The notes below the pieces were generated by a model. It saw only the letters and a program-made list of their open reading frames with translations. It did not search any database and had not been told where the DNA came from. From assembly GCF_023716665.1 (NCBI RefSeq), contig NZ_CP071860.1, positions 372,001 to 436,000 of the forward strand: 64,000 bases of DNA. Reading direction: 5' to 3'. Position 1 is the first letter of the stretch, and each line of letters opens with the position of its first letter. Of the stretch, positions 17,674-25,724 are shown piece by piece. This DNA is from Vibrio sp. SCSIO 43135 (lineage in GTDB: Bacteria; Pseudomonadota; Gammaproteobacteria; Enterobacterales; Vibrionaceae). Position numbers and translations under genes: made by a program.

Positions 17674-17845
17674 TGTTGGATGTGCACTATTGGTTTAGTT
17701 TGGTACTTATTGCTCAAGAACAATGCGAGTGAGACTACTAAACTTCAGTCTTTTCTGAGGCTGTTGATGTTAATGTCAGTAACTTTGACCGGCGTGCAGT
17801 AACAGCTGTGTACAACGGAATATGTGCAATCGAAGGAGGAAGCAC

Positions 17846-18523
17846 TTGCGATTATCAGGTTTGAAATATCTGTATTTCTTGGTGCTTTGGCTGCCATTTT
17901 ATGTGTTTGCCGAGTCAAATAAAGACAGATATTCAGTTGTCGCAATAGATTACCCGCCTTTTACTTCGCCAGACCTAGAAGATGGAGGCATTGCTTTTCG
18001 TCTGCTGAAGGAAAAATTGTCTCATGTAGACTCCAGCATGCTTATTCCCATTTTCCTGCCACCTAAACGTGCTCTACAAACCCTGGAAAATCCGGGGTGG
18101 TGTATGAGCTTCTACCCACCACCTAAATCACAACGTTCGCAGTTCGTAAGTTTGTCTAGCCAAGTGGTTCAACTGGGGTTATTCAGGATCAAGCAAACTG
18201 GTGCGTTTTATTGGCAATCTTTGTCTGAATTGTCTGGTCAATCTGTCGCGTTAATACGAACCGACCTTGAAGGCCCATTTGCGAAACAGTTTATTCAAGC
18301 TGGCATGGAGGTAATGCTGGTGGACAACTTAGAGGTTGGTTTAGAGCTTCTTTTAAAACAGCGGGTCGATTATACCTTCGGGGATAAGCAGTTTCTTAAT
18401 GAGGTACAACAAAGCAATCCTACAAAAGATCTAAGTAGTGTCGAGTTTTCATCGACTTATATACTTGAAACGCAGATCGGTGTGTATGTTGAGCCTCGAT
18501 GTCAGATGCTGTTTACCCGATAA
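17846..18523 (+). CDS. Periplasmic solute-binding protein, family 3-like
   Basis: The preferred start is TTG at 17846: AAGGAGGA sits five bases upstream and the product begins with a signal peptide (LRLSGLKYLYFLVLWLPFYV) cut after V-F-A. The 225-residue product looks like a compact bacterial extracellular solute-binding domain of the amino-acid type: Y-P-P-F-T-S-P near the mature start, G-G-I-A-F-R-L-L, W-C-M-S-F-Y-P-P, L-S-G-Q-S-V-A-L and Y-T-F-G-D. It is short and lacks transporter partners on its strand. Its stop abuts the stop of the convergent ABC permease gene. It may be a sensor-like or orphan binding protein; ligand unknown. Confidence 0.7.
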   Translation: MRLSGLKYLYFLVLWLPFYVFAESNKDRYSVVAIDYPPFTSPDLEDGGIAFRLLKEKLSHVDSSMLIPIFLPPKRALQTLENPGWCMSFYPPPKSQRSQFVSLSSQVVQLGLFRIKQTGAFYWQSLSELSGQSVALIRTDLEGPFAKQFIQAGMEVMLVDNLEVGLELLLKQRVDYTFGDKQFLNEVQQSNPTKDLSSVEFSSTYILETQIGVYVEPRCQMLFTR

Positions 18524-19447
18524 CTAGCGTTGGGGTGACTGGTGGCTAGATGTAACGGCTTCTAATCGCTTAAACAGAAGAGAGAGTGTAAGGCACAGCA
18601 CCAAATAACACGCGCCCACCAATAACCAAATCTCAAAGATCAGCCCTGATGAGTTGGCGATCTCTGTTCCGACGAAGGTCATCTCTTGAATCGAAATTAG
18701 CGAGACGATTGAAGTATCTTTGATAAGTGAAATCGCTTGTCCAGCTATGGCTGGAGTGATTGCCGAGAGGACTTGAGGTGCGATAACGTAGCGATACTTT
18801 GACCACGTTGACAACCCAAGCGAGTGTGATGCTTCCCATTGTCCTTTTTCAATGCCAGCAAGACCAGAGCGTACGATTTCTGCGATATAGGCTGAAGAAA
18901 GTAACCCAATGCAGAGCACGCCAGAGAGTAGGTTTTCCCACAAATTCGCTGAGCCGAACAGAGCTAGTTGCCACCACGCAATTTCTCCAGTGTAGCCACG
19001 TAGTACAGATTCAAGCCCTAACAATGGAATGACTTGGTTGGAAATGAAAAAGTAGAAAATAAATACGAACACCAGTGGGGGAATGTTGCGAACCAACTGG
19101 ATGAAGATGTTTGCTGGTGCTGAAAATAATGCAATCTTGCTGTGTCGAGCTAGACCAAGCAATGTTCCAAGCCCGATGGCAAGCAATATACCCCATAGGC
19201 TCAGCCTCAATGTCGCGAGAACACCTTGAAAGAAGTAAGGCAAGCTACCATCGGAACGAGAAGTGAAAACCAGATCTAAAGCATCAGCCCAACGCCAATG
19301 GTAATTCACTCCAATCGTCGAACGTTGATATAACCAGTAAGTAAAAATTGCGACGATCACAAGCAGCGTGACATCGAGCTTATTAAGTCGAAAATCACGC
19401 TTCTTTGCTAAGAGTGTTGGTTGGGCTGATGCCTTTACTACAGACAC
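18524..19447 (-). CDS. Polar amino acid ABC transporter permease (second permease)
   Basis: The 307-residue inner-membrane permease of the His/Glu/Gln type has an N-terminal helix, a longer periplasmic linker, then the permease core. Core marks are G-V-L-A-T-L-R-L-S-L-W-G, R-N-I-P-P-L-V-F-V-F and the EAA loop S-A-Y-I-A-E-I-V-R-S-G-L-A-G-I-E-K-G-Q-W-E-A. It is the last gene of the four-gene operon, 25 bp after the binding protein. With the other permease it should form the heterodimeric channel. Confidence 0.93.
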   Translation of the reverse strand: MSVVKASAQPTLLAKKRDFRLNKLDVTLLVIVAIFTYWLYQRSTIGVNYHWRWADALDLVFTSRSDGSLPYFFQGVLATLRLSLWGILLAIGLGTLLGLARHSKIALFSAPANIFIQLVRNIPPLVFVFIFYFFISNQVIPLLGLESVLRGYTGEIAWWQLALFGSANLWENLLSGVLCIGLLSSAYIAEIVRSGLAGIEKGQWEASHSLGLSTWSKYRYVIAPQVLSAITPAIAGQAISLIKDTSIVSLISIQEMTFVGTEIANSSGLIFEIWLLVGACYLVLCLTLSLLFKRLEAVTSSHQSPQR

Positions 19448-19472
19448 TTAGTCTCCAATATATTCGAGTTTG

Positions 19473-20333
19473 TTATTGACCAGAAGCGATCTGATCTTGC
19501 CAGTCTAGGGTAGAGAACCAATATTCATAGCGTTCTTGTAACCAACCGTCATCGGTGCGGGCTTGAATCCAGTTGTTGAAGAAGGCTTTCTTGTCTTCTT
19601 CGCCCAGTCGAACAGCAAACGCTTCATTGCCTTTTGACAGGCGATCCGTGAATGGAATAAATAGTTTATCGCTATGTTTAACCGCTTCATGTTCTGGTTT
19701 CGGGCTAGAGGCAATTACAGCATGTGCGTTGCCATTTAACACTTCTTGGAATGCCTGAGCATCGTCATCGAATTGAAGGATTTTCGCCTTAGGGAATGTT
19801 TCACGAGCTACTTGTACAGTGAATGCACCACGGCGGGCTGCTATTTTAACCCGTCTAGAGTTGAAGTCACTGAACTGTGAGAAACCCTCTGCGAGTTCCT
19901 TACTTGCCGCAACCTGTACTCCTGAGTGAGAGTAAGGTGCTGAGAAGAGCACGCTTTTTGAACGTTCAGGTGTCACCGACATACCGCCGATAATTACATC
20001 GAATTTTTTAGCAAGGAGCGCAGGGATAATGCCATCCCAAGCCGTTGGTACAAACTCAACTTTCCAACCGGAGTCTTGCGCCAGTCGTTTAGCAACATCA
20101 ATTTCGAAGCCGATAAGGTCCCCTTGTTTATCACGCATAGCCCATGGAACAAAGGTCGACATACCGACTCTTAGCGTGCCACGGTCGTTGATAGCATCAA
20201 GGTTTGGGGTCTCCACATCTGCTAGCGCTGAAACGCTTGGCAAGAACAACGCGAGCCCAAGTAGAGTGGTGATTGTTTTGCTAAAACTTCTGCGCGAAAA
20301 GCGTTTTCCTATATTATTCATTTTATTCTCCAT
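19473..20333 (-). CDS. Amino acid ABC transporter substrate-binding protein
   Basis: The 286-residue periplasmic protein has the family 3 fold: R-G-T-L-R-V-G-M-S near the mature start, G-F-E-I-D-V-A-K-R-L-A, F-D-V-I-I-G-G-M-S-V-T-P-E-R, and R-R-G-A-F-T in the second lobe. The ligand is likely a polar amino acid; which one cannot be said. The signal region reads K-R-F-S-R-R-S-F-S-K before the hydrophobic core, close to the twin-arginine consensus, so Tat export is possible. It lies 12 bp after the upstream permease gene. Confidence 0.92.
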   Translation of the reverse strand: MENKMNNIGKRFSRRSFSKTITTLLGLALFLPSVSALADVETPNLDAINDRGTLRVGMSTFVPWAMRDKQGDLIGFEIDVAKRLAQDSGWKVEFVPTAWDGIIPALLAKKFDVIIGGMSVTPERSKSVLFSAPYSHSGVQVAASKELAEGFSQFSDFNSRRVKIAARRGAFTVQVARETFPKAKILQFDDDAQAFQEVLNGNAHAVIASSPKPEHEAVKHSDKLFIPFTDRLSKGNEAFAVRLGEEDKKAFFNNWIQARTDDGWLQERYEYWFSTLDWQDQIASGQ

Positions 20334-20345
20334 GTTTTTTGCACC

Positions 20346-21143
20346 TTACTGAGTGCGCCACTGAGCGCCCAGCCTGTGCTCTAGCCATGCTGACAACCCA
20401 GACAAAGCTAAGGTTAAAAGCAAATACATTGCAGCTACCGTAAACCAGATTTCAAACGGCATTGCGGTTTCTGACACGATGTTACGTCCCTCCGTCGTTA
20501 AGTCGAATATCGCCATGACACTGACAATGGAGGAGTTCTTAATCAGCGATACGACCTCGTTCGTCATTGGAGGCAAGGTTCTTTGTAGGAGCTGAGGGAA
20601 TATAATGTCTTTAAAGGTGAAAAACGGCGATAGCCCTAATGTTTTTGCTGCTTCAGTTTGCCCTGTTGGAATGCTTTTTAGCCCACCTCGGATAATTTCT
20701 GCGGTATACGCGCCTTGAAACAAAGATAAAGCGAGTACGGCAGTGGAAAAGCGGTCCAAGCCGATGACAGGGCCAAATATGAAGTACAGCAGGTAGATTT
20801 GAACCAGCAACGGAGTATTACGAATCAGTTCGATATAACCGTTGGCAAGAGCTCTGCCAACCAAAGAATCCGAAAGTTTGAGTAGCGCAGTCGCCAAGCT
20901 GATGACAAGGGTGAAAAACAAGCTGATCGCGGAAATCTTGAGGGTAACTAATAGGCCTTCAACTAGCTCTGCAGGCCACCACTGTCCGTCTTCGTAAAAC
21001 GCGAGATAATCGGGGACTCGTTCCCACTGCCATTGATAGCCCATTGATTGCGCACCCGAGTCCAATAGCCATACCATTGCCATTATCACTAAGGCAATTT
21101 GAGCTATCGCTGAAACTATGGGTTTAAATAACTTTATCAACAT
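20346..21143 (-). CDS. Polar amino acid ABC transporter permease (first permease)
   Basis: The 265-residue permease has the His/Glu/Gln-type core: L-L-V-T-L-K-I-S-A-I-S, R-N-T-P-L-L-V-Q-I-Y and the EAA loop A-Y-T-A-E-I-I-R-G-G-L-K-S-I-P-T-G-Q-T-E-A, followed by I-K-N-S-S-I-V-S-V. Four to five helices are evident. Its start codon overlaps the end of the ATPase gene, and it pairs with the second permease to form the channel. Confidence 0.94.
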   Translation of the reverse strand: MLIKLFKPIVSAIAQIALVIMAMVWLLDSGAQSMGYQWQWERVPDYLAFYEDGQWWPAELVEGLLVTLKISAISLFFTLVISLATALLKLSDSLVGRALANGYIELIRNTPLLVQIYLLYFIFGPVIGLDRFSTAVLALSLFQGAYTAEIIRGGLKSIPTGQTEAAKTLGLSPFFTFKDIIFPQLLQRTLPPMTNEVVSLIKNSSIVSVMAIFDLTTEGRNIVSETAMPFEIWFTVAAMYLLLTLALSGLSAWLEHRLGAQWRTQ

Positions 21144-21856
21144 CAGTGGCTTAAAATCTGATCAAGAAATTGCTGAGTACGAGCGTGCTTAGGGTGGCTA
21201 AATATCTGCTCTGGAGTAGCCACTTCCAATATTTCACCGTGATCCATGAAAATGACGCGATCAGCCACTTTCCGAGCAAACCCCATTTCGTGAGTCACGC
21301 ACATCATGGTGATGCCATCTTTCGCAAGGTCGACCATCACATCGAGTACTTCGTGGATCGTCTCTGGGTCGAGCGCAGACGTAGGTTCATCAAACAGCAG
21401 TATTTCCGGCTGCATACAAAGAGAGCGAGCAATAGCGACACGTTGCTGCTGTCCACCGGAAAGTTGTACAGGATACTTACTGGCTTGTTCGACGATATTA
21501 ACCCGCTCGAGAAAATGTAAGGCCCGTTCTTTTGCTTTTTGCTTGTTCATTTTGAGCGTACGAATCGGGGCAAGGGTTAAATTGTCTAATACGGTTAAAT
21601 GGGGGAATAGGTTAAAGTGCTGAAACACCATCCCCACTTTGCCTGCTGGTGGTGTGCTGTAATCAGGAAGCACGGAGATTTCACCATTTGAAATCGACTC
21701 CAACCCATTAACTGTGCGGATCAGTGTCGATTTGCCAGATCCAGATGGTCCACAAACAACGACAATCTCTCCCTTCATCACGGACAGATTGATTTGTTTT
21801 AAGGCATGGAATTTTCCATACCATTTGTCGACATTAGTAAACTCAATGACGCTCAT
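21143..21856 (-). CDS. Polar amino acid ABC transporter ATP-binding protein
   Basis: This 237-residue ATPase energises the transporter. Walker A is G-P-S-G-S-G-K-S-T, the Q-loop lies in V-F-Q-H-F-N-L-F-P, the signature is L-S-G-G-Q-Q-Q-R, Walker B is I-L-L-F-D-E-P-T, and the switch histidine is in V-T-H-E-M-G-F-A. These match the GlnQ/HisP class. It is the first gene of the operon, whose order (ATPase, permease, binding protein, permease) is less usual than binding protein first. Confidence 0.96.
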   Translation of the reverse strand: MSVIEFTNVDKWYGKFHALKQINLSVMKGEIVVVCGPSGSGKSTLIRTVNGLESISNGEISVLPDYSTPPAGKVGMVFQHFNLFPHLTVLDNLTLAPIRTLKMNKQKAKERALHFLERVNIVEQASKYPVQLSGGQQQRVAIARSLCMQPEILLFDEPTSALDPETIHEVLDVMVDLAKDGITMMCVTHEMGFARKVADRVIFMDHGEILEVATPEQIFSHPKHARTQQFLDQILSH

Positions 21857-21972
21857 ACTGACGATTAGGTTGTTTTAGTTATGCTACTACCTTAGCAATA
21901 TCAAGGTGATAATGCACTTTGAACCTAACGCTATTCGGCTAGTTTACAGTCAATATCATCGGTTAATTTGGT

Positions 21973-21990
21973 TGTAAATCAAAATTTACA
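21973..21990 (+). promoter_or_regulatory. Strong TyrR box upstream of aroG
   Basis: TGTAAATCAAAATTTACA matches the TyrR consensus TGTAAA-N6-TTTACA perfectly. It lies 173 bp before the aroG start codon, in the gap between aroG and the divergent transporter operon. Confidence 0.85.
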
Positions 21991-21996
21991 CTCTAG

Positions 21997-22014
21997 TGTA
22001 AGTGTAAAATTACA
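21997..22014 (+). promoter_or_regulatory. Second, weaker TyrR box
   Basis: TGTAAGTGTAAAATTACA differs from the consensus at the inner position of each half-site. It begins 24 bp after the strong box, the strong-plus-weak arrangement through which TyrR hexamers repress with tyrosine or phenylalanine. Confidence 0.7.
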
Positions 22015-22163
22015 AGAAATATTGCCTTTTGATTAAATTAATGATTGAACTTCTCGTTTTTAGTAGATAAGTTACAGGGAAGAGAGATTAGAAGCCTTGA
22101 ACAAATATGCATCAATGTTGATGGCAACACGTTCAAAGCGAGATAAATAGGAAGAAGTAAGCA

Positions 22164-23216
22164 ATGTTTCAAACAGATGATGTACGAATTAACAAAGTAA
22201 AAGAATTATTACCACCAGTGGCAGTTTTAGAGAAGTTTCCTGCTACTGAAGTTGCTTCTTCTACAACGTTTCAATCGCGTGAAGCGATTCACAATATTTT
22301 AGAAGACAAGGACGACCGTCTATTGGTTATCGTTGGTCCTTGTTCAATTCATGATCCAGAAGCTGCGTTAGAATACGGTAAACGCTTAAAAGTACTTCGT
22401 GATGAACTGGGTGACCGCCTAGAAGTGGTAATGCGCGTTTACTTTGAAAAGCCACGTACAACGGTTGGTTGGAAAGGCCTAATTAACGACCCTTATATGA
22501 ACGATACGTTCAAACTCAATGATGGCCTTCGCATGGGCCGTAAGTTGCTACTTGATCTGACTGATATGGGTATGCCAACTGCAAGTGAATTCCTAGATAT
22601 GATCACGCCACAATACGTGGGTGACCTTATTAGTTGGGGTGCTATCGGTGCTCGTACTACTGAATCTCAGGTACACCGTGAATTAGCATCTGGTCTATCT
22701 TGTCCAGTGGGCTTCAAAAACGGTACGGATGGCAACATCAAAATTGCGTCAGACGCTATTCGCTCTGCGAGTGCATCTCACCACTTCTTGTCAGTAACTA
22801 AGTACGGTCATTCTGCGATTATCGAAACAGCCGGTAACCCAGACTGTCACATCATTCTTCGCGGCGGTAAAGAGCCTAACTACAGCGCTGACCATGTGGC
22901 CTCTATTAAAGAAGAGCTTAAAGCATCGGGCTTGCCGGAAAAAGTGATGATCGACTTCAGCCACGCAAACAGCTCCAAGCAGTTCCAACGTCAGATGCTT
23001 GTAGCTGAAGACGTAGCCGGTCAGATGGCAAATGGTGAGAAATCTATCTTCGGCGTTATGATTGAATCGCACCTAGTTGAAGGTCGCCAAGATCTTGTTG
23101 ATGGCAAAGCGGCAACTTACGGACAATCAATCACTGATGCTTGTATTGGTTGGGAAGATACTGAAAAAGTGCTTCGCCAATTAGCTGATGCGGTAGAGGC
23201 ACGTCGTAAGGCATAA
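22164..23216 (+). CDS. aroG: 3-deoxy-7-phosphoheptulonate (DAHP) synthase
   Basis: This enzyme condenses phosphoenolpyruvate and erythrose 4-phosphate, the first step of aromatic amino acid synthesis. The 350 residues are a full-length type I alpha enzyme: L-V-I-V-G-P-C-S-I-H-D with the metal cysteine, M-R-V-Y-F-E-K-P-R-T-T-V-G-W-K-G for PEP binding, S-W-G-A-I-G-A-R-T-T-E-S-Q, G-F-K-N-G-T-D-G and D-F-S-H-A-N-S. The overall match is to the phenylalanine-sensitive AroG class, though feedback specificity is inferred from similarity. The ATG follows GGAAGAAG. Two TyrR boxes lie upstream and a terminator follows. Confidence 0.95.
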   Translation: MFQTDDVRINKVKELLPPVAVLEKFPATEVASSTTFQSREAIHNILEDKDDRLLVIVGPCSIHDPEAALEYGKRLKVLRDELGDRLEVVMRVYFEKPRTTVGWKGLINDPYMNDTFKLNDGLRMGRKLLLDLTDMGMPTASEFLDMITPQYVGDLISWGAIGARTTESQVHRELASGLSCPVGFKNGTDGNIKIASDAIRSASASHHFLSVTKYGHSAIIETAGNPDCHIILRGGKEPNYSADHVASIKEELKASGLPEKVMIDFSHANSSKQFQRQMLVAEDVAGQMANGEKSIFGVMIESHLVEGRQDLVDGKAATYGQSITDACIGWEDTEKVLRQLADAVEARRKA

Positions 23217-23255
23217 CTTAGCGTAAGACATAGTCCGCTGGGCGATTAAATACAA

Positions 23256-23280
23256 AAAAGGCTCCTAATAGGGGCCTTTT
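23256..23280 (+). terminator. Terminator of aroG
   Basis: An 11-bp stem (AAAAGGCTCCT with AGGGGCCTTTT, one G-U) around a three-base loop ends in T. It lies 39 bases after the aroG stop and may also serve the convergent lipoprotein gene. Confidence 0.85.
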
Positions 23281-23305
23281 CTAGTTTAGGTTTTGCGATG
23301 TGTGT

Positions 23306-24964
23306 TTACTGAGCTACAGAAGCGCCAACGTATACAGCATCGTGAGAGAAGCCAACAATATCGGGTAAACCATTTCCTGTAACGTCGGCAAATACCCTGA
23401 CAGAGTTTGCTGCGTTCCAGCCACTATTGGTAGTGAACTGGTTCCAACCTTGAGTGTTCTCGTCATTGTGACGGTTTTCGGTGGTGTAGAACCAAACCCC
23501 ATTGAGGTGTTCGAAGCGCTCTCCTGTTGAGTGCGCGACAGTGATGTCCTTATTGCCCACGGTGATGATATCCATTTTGCCGTTATTGTTCATATCGGCT
23601 AAACCGCGGTAATGATCTTGGTTATCCCAGCCTTCGATAAAGCTAGCGTGGTTACCTTCTTCATCTGTTTCAGGGCCAAGCCAAGCTTTCGCTTCGAGGA
23701 ATTTGTCACCAGTATTTTCTGCCACGTAAATGGCATCAACACCAAAAATTACGATGTCAGCATAGCCATTTCCGGTAACATCCCCAGCTAAACGTAGATA
23801 TTTGGTTAAGCTGTCCTGGTATGTTTCTCCACTGGTTGCACCCAGTACCGTATGAGTGGAACCATAGTTGCTAAGTACTTTAGATGCAGCAGAGAAGCTA
23901 CCTTCTTCAGCATAAGCTACATATACGCCATCTTCGCCAAAGGCAACAATGTCTGCTTTACCATCATTGTTGAGATCAACCATTTGGTAGACATGTCGTT
24001 GTTTAGTCCAACCATTTTCGCTACCGAAATCCGAGCTCCACAGAACCGGCTCATAGCCCGATGCCTCACCAGCGACATAAACACCATCGTTACCAAACCC
24101 AATTAGTTCGTCTTTGCCATCTCCATTGATATCGGCTGCGGTTCGATAATGAGCTTCTTCCCAGTTCCCTGAGCTTGGAAGGAAATTAGATGTTAATGTC
24201 TGTTGATAGCCAAAACTGTTGGTCCCATTACTGTAGCCAACTAAGACCTCATTGGATTGGAAACCTACTGCATCTGCTCTACCATCACCATCTATATCTG
24301 CGGCAATTCGTTTGTCGGTAGTGGTGTCCCACCCTGCATTATTGGTGAATTCCACGCTCCAAATTGATTCATTATCTATGATCGAGGATTCAAATGTGTT
24401 CTCTCCTTCAACAAACGTCCCCTCTCCAAACTCTTCGTTAAAATAAAATGGTGCTGAGGAGTCATTGCCTGCGCCTCCACGATGCATGTGGTAGTTACTG
24501 GTAACTAGCGTGTAAGAACGGATATTAAATGCATTGCTGTATACCTTCTCATCCAGCAGCTCTTTCACGTAGGTAGCGTTGGTTATAGTGTCGGTAGATT
24601 CTTCTTCTAACAAAATTTTGTCAGACGGTACTTGATATTTGGACATCAAGATATTGCGCATTGCCTTGGCTTCTGTTTTACCTCTGGCAACTTCACCTTC
24701 TACACACAGAGGGACGGACGTTGGGTTGCCTTTACCGGACACAACATAAATTGGGTTGTCTTTTTTGCTGCCTTCCTTGTAAAGCCGATCAACTCGGCTC
24801 TCCAACAAAATTCTAGGGGAGCAGCTTGCATAATTGACCTGTAGGCCAAGTCCTATGACCACATCGACTTCTGGAGTAGATGAATCATCATTACAGCCTA
24901 CTAATACGGAAGCTGCGATTAGCGATAGGCCAATAGTTCTTACAGATTGATACTTTTTCATCAT
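23306..24964 (-). CDS. Lipoprotein with DUF218-like domain fused to FG-GAP/VCBS-type repeats
   Basis: The 552-residue protein starts with a lipoprotein signal peptide and lipobox L-V-G-C (Cys24). Residues about 33-165 follow the DUF218/YdcF pattern: V-V-I-G-L-G, S-R-V-D-R-L-Y-K-E-G, I-Y-V-V-S-G-K-G-N, K-T-E-A-K-A-M-R-N-I-L, S-T-D-T-I-T-N-A and V-T-S-N-Y-H-M-H-R. From about 205 to the end there are six or more repeats with calcium-type loops (D-I-D-G-D-G-R-A-D, D-I-N-G-D-G-K-D-E, D-L-N-N-D-G-K-A-D), each with a following V-x-F-G/Y-V-A strand, typical of FG-GAP beta-propellers. DUF218 proteins act in envelope and peptidoglycan-linked processes; the fusion suggests a surface or periplasmic binding role. 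It sits alone between aroG and tnaCA. Confidence 0.8.
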   Translation of the reverse strand: MMKKYQSVRTIGLSLIAASVLVGCNDDSSTPEVDVVIGLGLQVNYASCSPRILLESRVDRLYKEGSKKDNPIYVVSGKGNPTSVPLCVEGEVARGKTEAKAMRNILMSKYQVPSDKILLEEESTDTITNATYVKELLDEKVYSNAFNIRSYTLVTSNYHMHRGGAGNDSSAPFYFNEEFGEGTFVEGENTFESSIIDNESIWSVEFTNNAGWDTTTDKRIAADIDGDGRADAVGFQSNEVLVGYSNGTNSFGYQQTLTSNFLPSSGNWEEAHYRTAADINGDGKDELIGFGNDGVYVAGEASGYEPVLWSSDFGSENGWTKQRHVYQMVDLNNDGKADIVAFGEDGVYVAYAEEGSFSAASKVLSNYGSTHTVLGATSGETYQDSLTKYLRLAGDVTGNGYADIVIFGVDAIYVAENTGDKFLEAKAWLGPETDEEGNHASFIEGWDNQDHYRGLADMNNNGKMDIITVGNKDITVAHSTGERFEHLNGVWFYTTENRHNDENTQGWNQFTTNSGWNAANSVRVFADVTGNGLPDIVGFSHDAVYVGASVAQ

Positions 24965-25349
24965 GATTTCTTATTATTTGATTGAGGGTACGATAGTGAT
25001 TATCGAGAACTTATTTTTCGATGAAAAAGTACTGCTTTACTATTGGGTTAAACAACGCCATCCGGTAATTAGTGTGATATTAATCAGGTACATACCGCGA
25101 ACTTGTAATGGGTATATTATTCTTTCCTTCATTTTCTATTTATTTACCATTACTTGACATCTTTACAGGAAGTAATTAACCGCAGGGGCTCAAGTTGGAT
25201 TATTTTGTGTAGTAATAACCTGAAGTTATATGTCCATAACAAATATCGCCTTGATCACATATATTGATCTGGTCTATATATTTAATTAAGGATTGTGTTA
25301 TTAATTGTACTTCTATCCACTTTATTGGTTTTCAGAAGAGGAACATAAC
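24965..25349 (+). promoter_or_regulatory. Upstream region of the tryptophanase operon
   Basis: This AT-rich 385-bp stretch lies between the minus-strand lipoprotein gene and the tnaC leader ORF and should hold both promoters. CRP usually activates tna operons; a TGATCACA half-site-like sequence at about 25252-25259 is the only weak candidate. No other gene is supported. Confidence 0.4.
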
Positions 25350-25448
25350 ATGGACATGTACCTTAAATGGCAATCAACTGCATGGCTTACACAGCAAGCC
25401 TGGTATAACCTCGATCACCAGCTCTCATTCCACCTATCCTCAGAATAA
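25350..25448 (+). CDS. tnaC: TnaC-type tryptophanase leader peptide
   Basis: This 32-codon ORF has a good AGAGGAA ribosome site eight bases before its ATG, and the tnaA start lies 276 bp downstream. Its peptide ends in WYNLDHQLSFHLSSE: Trp18 and Asp22 keep the W-x3-D spacing (with the x-N-x between) needed in E. coli TnaC to sense tryptophan in the ribosome tunnel. The proline that follows twelve residues after the tryptophan in known TnaC peptides is Ser30 here. The stop is UAA. Known role: tryptophan stalls release at the stop codon, blocks Rho and allows tnaA transcription. Confidence 0.8.
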   Translation: MDMYLKWQSTAWLTQQAWYNLDHQLSFHLSSE

Positions 25449-25724
25449 CCATCGCTGCATCTGATGGCGTAGCAACCCTAGTGTTCTTAACTGCAATGAG
25501 CGTTGTTTTTCTAATTATAGCTTCGCTTAGTTCTTAGCACATATAACGGACTTAACTGCTACCGCCTTTTTACTAATACGTATTTTTTTTTACTCGCTGT
25601 TTATTGGTGAGGGGATATTTACACCCTAAATAAACGGTGATTGGCAGCATTATTTAGGCGCTTTAGGCAAATACTCTTTTACATCGTTCAGAGAGACATT
25701 CTTTAAGCGTGACAAGGTTATTTT
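25449..25724 (+). promoter_or_regulatory. tnaC-tnaA spacer, candidate Rho-dependent attenuation region
   Basis: The 276-bp spacer between the leader stop and tnaA holds no gene. In the characterised E. coli operon this segment carries the boxA/rut site and Rho pause sites. Here it has scattered C-containing pyrimidine stretches and a T9 run near 25582-25591, but no clear intrinsic terminator. The tnaA ribosome site is weak (AAGG). Confidence 0.5.

Noticed and set aside
25230..25270. CRP site upstream of tnaC
   Set aside because: Only a TCACA half-site is present; the opposite half does not match TGTGA, so I list it only as a weak possibility.
25264..25464. 66-codon plus-strand frame over the tna leader
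   Set aside because: It lacks a ribosome site and covers the tnaC ORF in another frame. The tnaC frame has a good AGAGGAA site and matches known leaders. It is relevant only because it carries the proline seen in the shifted frame.
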